Shown: in pieces, positions 35,482-45,857 of the stretch
Numbering within the stretch: the first letter of the stretch is position 1
Layout of the letters: every line of letters begins with the position of its first letter
Assembly: GCA_024734495.1 (NCBI GenBank)
Contig: JALMQS010000088.1
Location: 372,001 to 436,000 of the forward strand
Source of the DNA: Forficula auricularia
Lineage: Eukaryota; Arthropoda; Insecta; Dermaptera; Forficulidae
Length of the DNA stretch: 64,000 bases
Direction of reading: 5' to 3'
Notes under the pieces: model-generated
The model's input: the letters and a program-made list of their open reading frames with translations, nothing else
Databases searched by the model: none
Told to the model about the DNA's origin: nothing
Program-made: the position numbers and the translations under genes

Positions 35482-36394
35482 TATATAACAATTCTGCCAC
35501 CCTCGGCACAAAAACTTTCAATTTAAAATACTTTTGATAAGAAATAAAGAATATTTCTGAATTTAAGTATCAGCTATGCTTATTTTGGGGTCGTGTGTGA
35601 ATTGACCGAAAATTATTTTTATACATTTTTTTATTATTTATATACAAAATTCCGCAAGCGTCCCGCTTTGACACAAAAAAAAATGGTCACGTTACCTATA
35701 CTGAAATTTATTAATTTTCTAATACGATATGAATTAGCGATCTGTATATACACTTTTCGAATAACGTCTCATCATCATTTTAAAATATTTTTGTGTGAAT
35801 AAGGTCAGAACTAATACAATCTGAAACAAAACCCCAGTTAAATTTCCCCAGTTTTCTACACCCGCTAATCTATTTCTTCAACCAAAAGGGAAACGAGTCG
35901 ATCCTGAATGCATTGAAAAGGAAGAAACGTTCAACCAACAATGTTATTTAGAGGTGTTCAAAAGATAATTCTTCAGTTCTTTTAATTTTTCTTTTCTTTT
36001 AGAATGCATAAGTTTATTAATGTTTTTGCATATTACACAAGAGATTTTATGAGCTGGGTCGGAGTCGAAGGTATCTGTGAATGCTTATCTTGAGAGATGA
36101 AGGTTATAAATCGCAGGAAAGACGGTGAGAAGATGCGAGTCTAGTCTCTAGGGGTCATAGGGATAAACGATTTTCCGAAAGGGTTGATTTGATTCTTATC
36201 CAATTTGACAGCGAATGGGTTGTGAGCTTTCGAAAACCTCGTACGTTTCTTACAACTAAGTAAAGCTTTAGGGAGGATTAGTGATTTCAACTCATCTGAA
36301 GAAACACCATAGTAGTTCAGGGAAAGGGCAGAAATGATTTTGCGAGGAGTGAAGAAAACACATCTTCATTAAAAATAGTGAGGAATATCTTAAA
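35482..36394. other. Non-coding stretch
   Basis: Its first 50 bases (CACCCTCGGCACAAAAACTT) match the border of the fold-backs at 46640. The remainder has no gene. Confidence 0.35.
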
Positions 36395-36700
36395 TATTTC
36401 ATCATCATCATCATTTAGTACAGATTTCTAAGACTGGTTTGACACAGCCACCCTTCTCCACTCGGCTCTGTCCCATGCCAGCACTTTGACCACTCTAAAT
36501 GTCTCTCATCCCATATCCCTAATTATTTGGCCGAAGTATTCTAATCTTGGCTTTCACCTTTTCTTTCCCACCTCCCCTCCAAGATATCCCTAAGCAATCC
36601 CCCGTGTCTCAGTGTGTGCCCCATCATCTGACCTCTTCTCTTCCTCAGACTCTTCCAAAAAGTTCTTCTTTCTCCGATTCTTTCAAGTTAAATATTCTTT
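36395..36700 (-). pseudogene. 3' end of an RTE-like non-LTR retrotransposon
   Basis: On the minus strand, frames with shifts and stops read LEYFGQIIRDM, then KVLAWDRAEWRRVAV, and end in a (GAT)n-type tail (plus-strand CATCATCATCATC at 36402). The pattern FGH-like, then WDRxxWRR, followed by a triplet-repeat tail, is typical of the C-terminus of RTE-like LINEs. It is dead and 5'-truncated. Confidence 0.55.
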
Positions 36701-36721
36701 CAATTTAAATATTTAATAAAA

Positions 36722-37230
36722 TATACATATCGTCGCCTTAAAAAGTAAACCTGCTAAATCCATTTTTTATCATATATCTTCGCCTTAGAGAGTAAACCTG
36801 CTAACTCAAAACAAGGAAATTTTACAGAGGATATAAAAAACAAACAAAATTTAATATTGTTGTTATGGAAAAAAATATTTTTCACATTTTTTTCTACAAC
36901 TTACGATCGTAATTTTAAGTAGCAGTTTTGTTTGGACGATGCTCCATCTCTTTTTCTTTCGAACGGTATTAATATGTCATATTTGATAAAAAATGGAGTT
37001 AGCAGTTTTACACTCTAAAAGCCGACGATATGACATATTAATACAGTTCGAAAGAGGGAGAGATGCAGCATCGTCCAAGTAAAACTGGTACTTAGAATTA
37101 CAATCGTAAGTTGTAGAAAAAAATGTGAAAAATAGTTTCATTCCATAACAACAATATTAATTTTTCTGCCCTATGAAATTTCCTTGTTGTGAGTTAGCAG
37201 GTTTACAATCTAAGGCGACGTTATATAAAA
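36722..37230. mobile_element. Fold-back element family G
   Basis: Two inverted copies meet near 37020. Each carries GCAGGTTTAC, TTGTAGAAAAAAATGTGAAAA, CGATCGTAAG-like text, CATCGTCCAAGTAAAACTG and CGAACGGTATTAATATGTCA or complements. The outer ends ATCGTCGCCTTA and TAAGGCGACGTTAT are complementary. A single arm is present at 12885-13127. Confidence 0.7.
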
Positions 37231-38108
37231 TAAACTATCCTTTCCGCTAGTTTTCATATTATATATTTTTTAAAGAATTTTTATCACTATAATTTCCAAT
37301 TTAAGAAAATAATATTATTACTAGGTAACCAAATTCGTTTTGGAATTAATCTTTGGTTTACTTTTGGTGCTGAGTAATATTCTCTCTGTCTCTTTTGTTA
37401 AGTCACGCAGTCTCATATCTTGTTACAGGATAAGTTTAAGAAACGATCAAATGTATTGGTTTAATTGAATTAAATTACTTTGAACATAATGACATCATAA
37501 AATTCTCACAAAGAAAAGTTACTATATCTATTTCTTAATATCATTTACTAACTACTACTTTTTAGTAATTGTTCTTTTTTGTTCCCAAGAGTATAAGTTA
37601 ATAAAAGATGATATTTGAAAATCCAACAATAATTGCTGGATTAGCAAAATGATTAATTCCCCCAATATCAAAATTTCGATAGGCGGAAATGACCAAACCG
37701 TGTGGGAGACACGCTCTGCTTCTGTCGTTTGATTCTCTGTTAGGCGCATCCGTTCCATGTTGCGGCTGATTAGATTTTGGTGGCGAAAGTAAATTTCAAC
37801 AGATTGCATTCTCTATTGATTTTTTCTTCTTCATTCGATATACAAATTATAAATAAATTACAACCCCATTCTAAACTTGTTTATTTTTTACCATCTAATA
37901 ATGAATAATTGGTATAATAGATATAAGTGAAAATAAATAGAAAATAATAAACAATTTTTATTTAATACTGTAAATTTATTTATTTATTTTAATTCATGTG
38001 TTTAATTAAATTGCATTTTTATTATTGATCTTAGAACCTGGCAAGTTGTTGTGTTATTCAACATTTTTTATAATGTTTTAAAGAGTTAGGAGTCAATTCA
38101 AGGTAAAA
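37231..38108. other. AT-rich non-coding stretch
   Basis: An 84-codon minus-strand frame at 37555-37809 has no recognisable motif. No repeat boundaries were seen. Confidence 0.4.
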
Positions 38109-38287
38109 CATTTTTAATAAAAAGTATATAAGTAAAATTTCAAGGTAGGTTTCACAAGTTTTCTATGTTAACTCATGATGATAAGCTCAAAACCCAAAAT
38201 TTATATCGAGACCAAACTCAAAACATATATTTGTTTTATTTTTTGAAACCTACCTTGACATTTTATTTGCTTTTTATTAAAAAAATG
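38109..38287. mobile_element. Palindromic element, GTAGGTTTCAC family
   Basis: Arms CATTTTTAATAAAAAGTATA through CAAGGTAGGTTTCA (38109-38153) and the complement (38243-38287). It shares GGTAGGTTTCAC with 848-988 and 61092-61251. No long direct repeats were found here. Confidence 0.65.
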
Positions 38288-38360
38288 CTAAGACACCCCC
38301 CCCCCCCCTTAATTTTTGGTTCGATTTCAACCAAAATCTAATCAGCTCTTAACCTAAATA

Positions 38361-39385
38361 TATATTGGGGTGGTCCTTATTTTGGGTATTTTCGAATTTT
38401 TACACGGAAAAGGGCTCATATGGTTTGAAATAAATAAAAAAAATATCCCCCAAGTTTCAAGCCTTTTTTTTTAATGATATTGATGTGAGAAGGAGATACA
38501 CCAGAAGGTGGATCCCCTAAAGGCCTGTATGGGCTGGCCCCTCCATCGTGAAAAGAACAGAGCAGAAGGAAAAGAAGCCGGGATCACGAGCCAATCTCAG
38601 AAACTTAGATACAATTCAATATCCAATTTACTAAGGTTTTAGGGGCTTCGAGCAGTGGTAAATTCTCCGCGCGATAAATTCGGTTAAATTTATCTCCCAC
38701 TTAATTTTATTACCAGACCTTATACTTACAGAAAAAATGTCTGGGTATAGCCGGGAATCGAACCCGAGACCTCCGGGTTGCCAGTCAGTTACTCTGACCA
38801 TTACACCACGGAGGCGGACAAACAAGCCTCTATCTCAATTATAACCTGTGCCTCCAGCGAAGTAAGTTTCTCATCTAAATAACATGGGGTTTTTGCCATT
38901 GAAAGATCAATTTTTTATTCCGGCCAAAATAATTGTTCAAAAAATTTGAAACTCTGTAGACTTTATCCTTATTATAGTAGCTATCCCTCGGAATTTTTAC
39001 AAATTTTTATCTATTATAATTTTGGAGTATATAACTTAGTAACACTAAGATATATCAGAATTTTATCTAGCTATAACTCCAAAATTAAAATAGCTAAAAA
39101 TCTGTAATAATTCTGATGGATAGCTGGTATTATACAGATAAAGCCTACACGGTTTCAAATTTTTTGAACTATTACTTTGGCCGGAATAAAAAATTGATAT
39201 TTTAATGGCAGAAACCCCATGTTATTTATTAGATGAGAAGCTTACATCGCTGGGGGCACAGGTTATAATAATTGAGGTAGAGATTTGAAACTTGGGGAAT
39301 ATTTTTTTTAATTTATTTCGAACCATATGAGCTCTTGTGTGTGTAAAAATTCGGAAATACCCAAAATAAGGACCACCCTAATATA
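38361..39385. mobile_element. Palindromic MITE with TA duplication (38363-39383), hosting a SINE
   Basis: TIRs TATTGGGGTGGTCC and GGACCACCCTAATA are flanked by TA. The arms continue through TTATTTTGGGTATTTTCG, TCATATGGTTTGAAATAAA, ATAACATGGGGTTTTTGCC and TATTCCGGCCAAA with complements in the right arm. The centre is near 39035. After removing the SINE the arms are about 325 bp. TA duplication suggests Tc1/mariner-type mobilisation. Confidence 0.85.
38458..38828 (-). mobile_element. tRNA-derived SINE (38464-38822, minus strand)
   Basis: On the minus strand, GCCTCCGTGGTGTAATGG (A-box region) begins at 38815 and GGTTCGATTCC (B box) lies at 38764-38754. The acceptor and anticodon stems do not fold as a real tRNA, so this is a SINE head rather than a tRNA gene. 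A body of about 290 bp follows and ends in poly-T on the plus strand (poly-A tail) at 38464-38472. Target duplications CAAGCC are at 38458-38463 and 38823-38828. It splits the left arm of the surrounding MITE. Confidence 0.85.
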
Positions 39386-39670
39386 TTTGTGAAATTTTTA
39401 CGTACACAAAATTTGGTAACGAACAGACTAACGTACTAAACGTACTAACAGCTATTTTGATGATTGATATCTCGTAAAAATAATTTTTTCGATGTTCACT
39501 CTATAGGGCTTTCTTATATACCAAAACCCATAGTCTCGCACAATTTTTTTTTTAACAAATTATTTGTATCCGTTTTTCAGATATTTCGAAAAAAACGAAG
39601 CAAAAAAAAAAACTTTTTCATGGAACGATTACAATACTTGACTATGCTCCGGATTTGTAATGTAAAAAAC

Positions 39671-40465
39671 TGACTAATTTTACACGCTATATATAAAAAT
39701 TACTAATGTTAGGTCCCACATAAAGGATGATTTATTTTAATTCATGTTCGTTCGTTATCTAAGATCTTGGTCTGTCAGAACCCCATCAGAGCGAAAACAT
39801 TTAAGTCAAATAATTCAAAAAGCATTTAAGATATATGGAACGGGTTTTCATACGGTTTAAATTCTCTATTCAACTCATATATCACGTCTCTTTAAATTTC
39901 GAGCTTTAACTACAGAAAAGTTTAAAATACTCAAATCTTATCTTATCTTATCTTATTATATTAAACGAGCAATTCTTGTATATATAGAATGGGTTTCTCG
40001 AAAACGGCTCTAAGAATTTCGCTAAAAATTGGTGTACTTATCAATTCTCATGAGTTATTAGTCGTGTATAAATTTTAATCCGATTGAAATAAAGCAAAGG
40101 GGTTTAAATAAGCCATGTCGCAAAATAAATATTTTAATCGTTCATGTCTCGTCTTCGGAAAGTCACAGAGTCTTGAAATTTGAAACTTAATCTATTTAGA
40201 GGCAAAAAGTTACCGAGCATCGCTCGGTGCTCCAGGCACTTAAAAATAATATAAGTTGTTTAAATTATTTATGAACCCTCCCTCTTCTTTCGGGCCACTC
40301 AGTGAGTCATTTTCATAACGCCGTATGCGGTGCATATGCGAAATTTCGTACAAATCGATCAAAAGATCTAAAACTTATTTCGATAGTTCTATTATTGAGC
40401 CCACCAATTTTGGTTCTCAAAAAAAAAATAATTACTCTCTTTATTATTAAAGGGCAGTTTTATAG
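39671..40465. other. Non-coding stretch with an inverted copy elsewhere
   Basis: Positions 40015-40110 (GAGTTATTAGTCGTGTATAA, ATTTTAATCCGATTGAAATA) recur inverted at 44470-44580. A (CTTAT)n-like run lies at 39937-39958. No gene. Confidence 0.45.
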
Positions 40466-40757
40466 TAAATTTAATGTGAATGTAATGGAAGGCAGCCCAG
40501 AGGTAGGGAGGAAAGAAAAATTAACACATATAAAATACGGTGTAATTTATTGGAATCCTTCCTCCTTTCCTTTCAAACCGACGTTTCGGAGGATTTTTTC
40601 CGAAACGTCGGTTTGAAAGGAAAGGAGGAAGGATTCCAATAAATTACACCGTATTTTATATGTGTTAATTTTTTCTTTCCTCACTACCTCTGGGCTGCCT
40701 TCCATTACATTCACTTAAAATTTCTACCAGTCCGTCTCTCTCCAGAGAAAATTTAAT
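40466..40757. mobile_element. Palindromic element with the 3' half of the hammerhead-like core
   Basis: A nearly perfect inverted repeat (40472-40716) meets around GGATTTTTTCC. Each arm carries CCGAAACGTCGGTTTG, the GAAAC plus GTC plus GGTTT part of the core, but the CTGAAGA half has been lost at the centre. A right-only tail (TTTCTACCAGTCCGTCTCTC) is followed by AAATTTAAT at 40749-40757, which also occurs at 40467-40475. The 104-codon frame spans one arm and is not a gene. Confidence 0.75.
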
Positions 40758-40779
40758 TTTTCTTGGTTTTTTTTTTAGT

Positions 40780-41140
40780 TTGAAAATTTTATAATTTTAA
40801 TTTTTTAAGAACTCCCCCCTTCATTTTTGATTCGATTTCAACCAAAATCTAATCAGCTCTTAATCTCAATACAAAGAATCTACAGGTGAAATTTCGTTTT
40901 GATATTCAAACTAGAGCATACACAAAATGTGATAATGCTCTAAAATGTACTAACAAAAGTACTAACTGACGTACTAATTAATATCTCGTAAAATGTAATT
41001 TTTTCGATGTTCACTCATTAGAGCTTTTTTATAGAGCCATGGTTTTGCTCAATTTTTTTTATCAAAATAGTTTCAGCCATTTTTGAGATATTTCGAAAAA
41101 CGATGCAAAAAAAAGAACAATTTTTTTCATGCAAGATCTA
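40780..41140. repeat. Family A repeat
   Basis: TTCGATTTCAACCAAAATCT, ATCAGCTCTTAATCTCAAT, TTTTTTCGATGTTCACTC, ATCAAAATAGTTTCAGCC and TTTTTGAGATATTTCG occur in the family order. It abuts the preceding palindrome. Confidence 0.65.
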
Positions 41141-41642
41141 GCCCATAGCATGTATAATAAATTAAAAAATATCGATAAAAGTGTAATGAATTATTATTAT
41201 ACACAAATAAATCGTAAATTACAAGCAAATACACATACGCAACCTATTTGTTTTTAGTATTTTATTTATAATTGCACTTAAGTTAAAAGAAAACATAGAT
41301 TAGCTTTTTACCTATATGATTGCTCATACCAGCTTTTTGTGATGAACATTTTTTTTCTAGCTGAAAGTAATGGAAGGCACCCCAGGAGTAGTGAAGAAAG
41401 AAAAAAGTATCTCATTTCCAAATAAGGTGTATTTATTGGATTTTCATTTCTTTTTTTCTTTCCTCCTTTCATTTTAAAACAACATTTCGAAGGATTCTTC
41501 CCTCCTTCTTCAGGGTTTCAAAGGGTCAATGGAGGAAACAAACAAAATTCCGCCTCACTCCTCAGCAGTGTTTGAAATTTTTTCCTTCCTTAGCAGAACC
41601 ATTAAAATAGAAAAAAAATTCTTTAATTATAATGAATGATAA

Positions 41643-42007
41643 AAAAAAAATTATTGGAGTAATTTTTGGAGACGGACTGATAAGTGAAATTGAGTGGATA
41701 TCGATGAGGCATTCCAAAAAAAGAAGATAATTTACAGCATCTTTTTATTCATAAAACCGACGTTTCGGAGGCTATTCCCTTCTTCTTACTACATTATAAT
41801 TCTGCTGAGAATGAAATACAATATATATTATTGTTACTGAAAGAGGAGACAGAGGGGAATGTCGCATTGGTTTTCCTTCACTGACTTTTCAAAACCCTGA
41901 AGAAGGAGGGAATAGCCTCCGAAACGTCGGTTTTATGAATAAAAAGATAGTGTAAATTTTCTTCTTTTTTTGGACTGCCTCATCGATATCCACTCAAAAA
42001 AAATTAT
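41643..42007. mobile_element. Inner palindromic hammerhead-carrying element with 12-bp direct repeats
   Basis: The element 41655-41995 lies between AAAAAAAATTAT repeats (41643-41654 and 41996-42007). The inverted repeat runs from 41691 to 41995 (TGAGTGGATATCGATGAGGC and complement). The unpaired tail is on the left here (GGAGACGGACTGA), so it is inserted opposite to its host element. Its right arm has the best hammerhead-like core in the window. Confidence 0.75.
41891..41934 (+). ncRNA. Hammerhead-ribozyme-like motif, best copy
   Basis: Helix I AAAACC (41891-41896) with GGTTTT (41929-41934), six pairs. CTGAAGA at 41897-41903, extra A at 41904, stem II GGAGG (41905-41909) with CCTCC (41916-41920), GAAA at 41921-41924, C, then GTC at 41926-41928. 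Helix III is only AC/GT with no loop, as in the diminished-stem-III hammerheads known from Penelope-like retroelements. Such RNAs are expected to act as dimers. Predicted cleavage is after GTC. Confidence 0.68.
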
Positions 42008-42300
42008 ATTTTAATGCTTCTGCTAAGGAAGGAAAAAATTTCAAACACTGCTGAGGAGTGAGGAAGGAAGCATTTTATTTGTTTCCTCCATTGACCATTT
42101 GAAACCCTGAGGAAGGAGGGAAGAATCTTCCAAAACGTTGGTTTAAAAGGAATAGAGGAAAAAAAGAAAGGAATGACAATCCAATAAATACACCTTGTTT
42201 GGAAATGAGATAATTTTTTCTTTCTCCACTTCTGGGCTGCCTTCCATTACTTTCAGCTGAAAATTCTACCAGTCCGTCTCTCTCCAAAGAGAAAATTTCG

Positions 42301-43131
42301 TTTAACTATATTTTTATTCCTGTGAATGTGTGCATAGCTAGACATTTGGGAGCCCTATTTACGGGGAATCCGATGTGTATGCCTTCACTGGCTTTACGAT
42401 AATCCGCCAATGATTTTGACCTGATTAATCCGCACAGGGTCAACTTTTATTAGGCACCGACGTGTGTGCCCCTCCAATCAACTGCGCAATTTCAATATCA
42501 TAACCGTTTCTGCGCATCTCTAATTGTAATTTAAACATATACTCATATCAAATAAAAAAAACACTATATGTTAGTCGGTGCCGATGACAGCAGCAAGCAG
42601 AATTCGCTCAGAAAATCCAATATTTGATTTATCGAAACGCCATTTTCATATTTTTATTATAGATAAAAATTCTACACTGATTTTACTATAATTTTGCTGG
42701 TAACTTTAACAGGTACTGATTTTGTTAGAAACTGTTCCTAAAATAGATCATTCGTACTTAATTTGTACATTTTCAACTTGTTAAGATTCTATTTTTAAAC
42801 AAAATTTTATTGATTTTAATTGTCTATTTTCTCTATTCTTTTATTTTTATCTCATTTAACTTCATCTAAAACTTTCAACTGCTTATTTAGAAAATTTTAC
42901 TCCAATTTATTAGTCTCATGCTGGCAACCGTATATTCTCAAATAAAATTTTAATTAACAAATAGAAAAGTTGCCTAATGGAAATTACACATTATCCTGAA
43001 GATATTTGATAGCTGTCCATGCCGAGATCTACTAGGGTCAATTTGCAATATGCAGAACCCCTGTCTTTCCCTGTAGTTTTCTTTTTAAACCATTTCGATT
43101 AAAATTGACGATTAGAAGGGGCCGATATTGG
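42301..43131. other. Non-coding stretch
   Basis: TTAGGCACCGACGTGTG at 42451 and TTAGTCGGTGCCGATG at 42571 form a loose inverted pair and may bound a decayed element. No gene. Confidence 0.35.
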
Positions 43132-43640
43132 TGATTTTTAGGATTACATTTAAAAAAGAAAACGGCGTTTTATTTTAGTGACGCCAGCCAGCACAATGTC
43201 TGTCTGTCTGTCTGTCTGTCAGAATATTGTAGCTCGTAAACTAATTAAGGTACAAACTTGAAATTTAGAAGGTGTATGGTATTCATTTTCTAGCAAATAA
43301 AAAATTGTATTAAAATTTTAACCTAATTATGATTATTATTAATCACTCCCATCAGTATTAGATGTGACAAATCAGAGGAACAATTAAACACAATGTTAAA
43401 ATATATGCGACCAAATGCAATTTATTGTGGCTTCATCAGGCTCTATACTAAAAATTTTAATATTTTAATATAATAAATTGGCGAAACGTTGCAATTGGTC
43501 GCATATTTTAACACGGTGTTTAATTGTTCCTTTTTTCCTCTGATTTGTCACTTTTAATCTAATGTTTATTTGGTAAAGGGTCTAATCAGGGCCTCCCAAA
43601 GAAAGTCCGGTCCCCTGGGCAAACATAAGTACCTATGGCA
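43132..43640 (+). repeat. Family D repeat split by a palindromic element
   Basis: AGGATTACATTTAAAAAAG, TAGTGACGCCAGCC, TGTCTGTCTGTCTGTC, CGTAAACTAATTAAGG and AAATTGTATTAAAATTTTAA lie left of the insertion. GGGTCTAATCAGGGCC and GGGCAAACATAAGTA lie right of it, as in 23653-23890. Confidence 0.7.
43316..43563. mobile_element. Palindromic element with split hammerhead-like core and 12-bp direct repeats
   Basis: The inverted arms (43361-43420 and about 43491-43550) carry GTGACAAATCAGAGGAA and GCGACCAA or complements. The left arm keeps CTGATGAAGCC on the minus strand (43433-43439); the right arm keeps GGCGAAACGTTGC (43481-43492). Together they rebuild a core. Target duplication: TTTTAACCTAAT (43316-43327) and TTTTAATCTAAT (43552-43563), within family D. 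The unpaired tail is on the left. Confidence 0.7.
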
Positions 43641-45218
43641 CCCCTTCATCCCTTCTAATGTATAATCCAGTTACATCAACACTTTTTTTCCACCCCTTCT
43701 ACGGTAATTTTCTTCTTCTCAGAAATGCCAAGGTTTCATGCATCTTCTCGGTCTGCTCATTTTTCTTGTAACGTTTGCATAAAAATTACATCATTTTTCT
43801 CTTTGACTCAAAATTTTAACATAATTGAATTTTGAGCGCAATTTTTAAACCATTTCCAATTTATTGTAGTTTAGAAGTACGTCATTTATTTATTTATTAC
43901 CATTAGAAAGTTGATTCATTAATCATTTATCAATAAATAAACAGCGTTAAAAATATATTTTTACGTCAGCCATGACACATGTATACTTGTATAAGTACAC
44001 ATTAAGAATTGAGAAATTCTTATCTTTCATGATAAGGAAGAATTGTACCAAGGGTATTCCTAATCTAATTTATTAAGAGAAAATACCATCATGATGAGAT
44101 TTGTCATATATTTCAGCATATGCTTTGTAAAAATTAATAAAAGCTTCAGTGTTAGAGAAAATGGTTTTTTATTAATATTAGATGAACAAAAACTACTAAT
44201 ACTTACCAATTTGACATAAAATAATAAAATTATCGAAAGTGATTACCTACCTTCCTTTGCTTGTGAAGTCATATGAGCTTTAAAAATGTAAGTAATTACA
44301 ATATTTAATACCTTTTCTTTATAGACATATAGAGTATAAGTTCTCTTCTCGAAACAGAACCATGTTTCCGACTCCTTCTTAAATCAACTGGTGGGTTGAT
44401 CACACGACTTTTACATTCTCACTTATTTGAAACCATCGCGACACTCCTAATTTACACCCCCTTCCTTTATTTATTTCAATCGGATTAAAATTTATACACG
44501 ACTAATAACAACTCATGACACTTGATAAATACACCAATGTTAAAGAAATCATTAGTGCCGTTTTTGAGAAAATTAAAAAAAAACGAAAAATCTTTCATGT
44601 AAATGTCAACTTCCGGTGTTCCGATTTCAATTGACTGTGTTTATTGCGCCACGCAGAGGGGGGCAGCCCTTTACAAGAAAAAGAAAAGGTTTACATTTTA
44701 TATACAAAAAACGCCAGCCGTCAAAAATTATGCCAGATGTTGTGGCTTACATCCACTAAAGTTAAATGGGCGGTCTTAAACAAATATTTTAATATGTACA
44801 TTAAAAGTTAAAATTAAAATTATTTACAAGTTTGTCAAAATTTAAAATTATGTACACATCTGTTTAGGAAGGAGGCCAGATAATTGGGGGCAAAAGCTTG
44901 ATGTACTCCTTCTAGCGGATATCTAGTTTAAGTTTCGAATTTCATAGCTCTAAGACTTATGGTTGCGAAACGCAGGGGGTACATACATAAGTACATATGC
45001 ACTGACCAATGGATTTTTGGCCTCTTTTTGGCCTCTGGGGTCCACAATATCCGGTTTTATGCCCTAAATCCGGTTTCCAACTATTATAAGGGCATCGATT
45101 CCTTCCCTCTTGAAGTTGTTACAAAATTAAATTAACTTTTTTCATCTGTGAGATACAACCTCTCAAAGTGTCAGGTCCCAGACAGGCGATTGCAATACTT
45201 CACATAATATTCTATAGA
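43641..45218. other. Non-coding stretch
   Basis: Apart from 44470-44580, an inverted copy of 40015-40110, nothing was assigned. A GC-richer part at 44640-44720 has no open frame. Confidence 0.4.
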
Positions 45219-45445
45219 TTCTATACGCAGTGATTCTCCACCACTGTGCCACGGCACTTTTGTGTACCTAGAAATTCTTGAAGTGTGCCGCCAAATTTTA
45301 GAAATGCAAACAATAAAAATTATTTTGTATGTACTTTTATCTAATGAGTTATTAACAAGTTGTTCTCTGCTTGATGCAAATAAACATACACACATATATA
45401 TATATCGAGATGATATATCTGTATATATATATAATTTATTTGTTT

Positions 45446-45486
45446 GAGACTATAGTTTCGAAGACTTGGTCTTCATCATCAGTCTT
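45446..45486 (-). ncRNA. Hammerhead-ribozyme-like motif
   Basis: Minus strand: CTGATGA, extra T, stem GAAGAC/GTCTTC, GAAAC, TATA, GTC, TC. Core bases are intact but helix I is reduced to GA/TC. It lies in a small palindrome, 45440-45560. Confidence 0.45.
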
Positions 45487-45561
45487 TCTTCAATTATAAA
45501 TGTTTTTCATGGATATTGAAGATGAAGACCAAGTCTTCGAAACTATAGTCTCAAACAAATA

Positions 45562-45599
<38 letters not shown>

Positions 45600-45600
45600 T

Positions 45601-45857
45601 AAAACTTAGGATAGTAATATTGGAGAACCAATAAAGGTATTCCAGCAATAAAATCTTTACCGGCAATTATTTCCTATTAAAATCGTAATTTGCCTGGACT
45701 ATTTTCAAAACAAAAAATGTTTTTTATTGAAATATTTGAAATAACGGATAATAATTTAAAAATTTAAAGATTCTCCTAAAATTTTGAAGTCGATATTTAT
45801 GAAAATACTCTAAATGTTTGAAATTTTAGGGATGCGGCGTATCCACCGCATCCATGG
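45601..45857 (+). repeat. Fragment identical in family to the right end of the hAT at 48351-49436
   Basis: AAAACTTAGGATAGTAATAT through CACCGCATCCATGG is shared with 49155-49422 at very high identity over about 260 bp. Here the left part and the terminus are missing. Confidence 0.85.

Larger units (their letters stand above)
38288..39670. repeat. Family A repeat split by a large MITE
   Basis: A C-run and TTCGATTTCAACCAAAATCT, then ATCAGCTCTTAACC, lie left of the MITE. AAATTTTTACGTACACAAAA, TTTTTTCGATGTTCACTC, TTTCAGATATTTCG and GATTACAATACTTGAC lie right of it. Compare 40780-41140 and 55515-55915. Confidence 0.7.
41359..42300. mobile_element. Outer palindromic hammerhead-carrying element, hosting another one
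   Basis: Arms 41359-41620 and about 42010-42259 share AGCTGAAAGTAATGGAAGGC, ATTTATTGGA, CTTTCCTCC and GGAAGGAAAAAATTTCAAAC or complements. A right-only tail has TTCTACCAGTCCGTCTCTCT, as at 40720 and 56652. Cores: minus strand 41476-41519 (CTGAAGA, stem, GAAAT, GTT) and plus strand 42102-42144 (AAACC, CTGAGGA, stem, AAAAC, GTT, GGTTT). Both have lost an invariant base. Confidence 0.75.

Noticed and set aside
38744..38815. A functional tRNA gene on the minus strand
   Set aside because: A and B boxes are present, but acceptor and anticodon stems do not pair and it continues into a SINE body with poly-A and target duplications.
40302..40616. 104-codon plus-strand frame
   Set aside because: It ends inside one arm of a palindromic element and has no protein-like motif.
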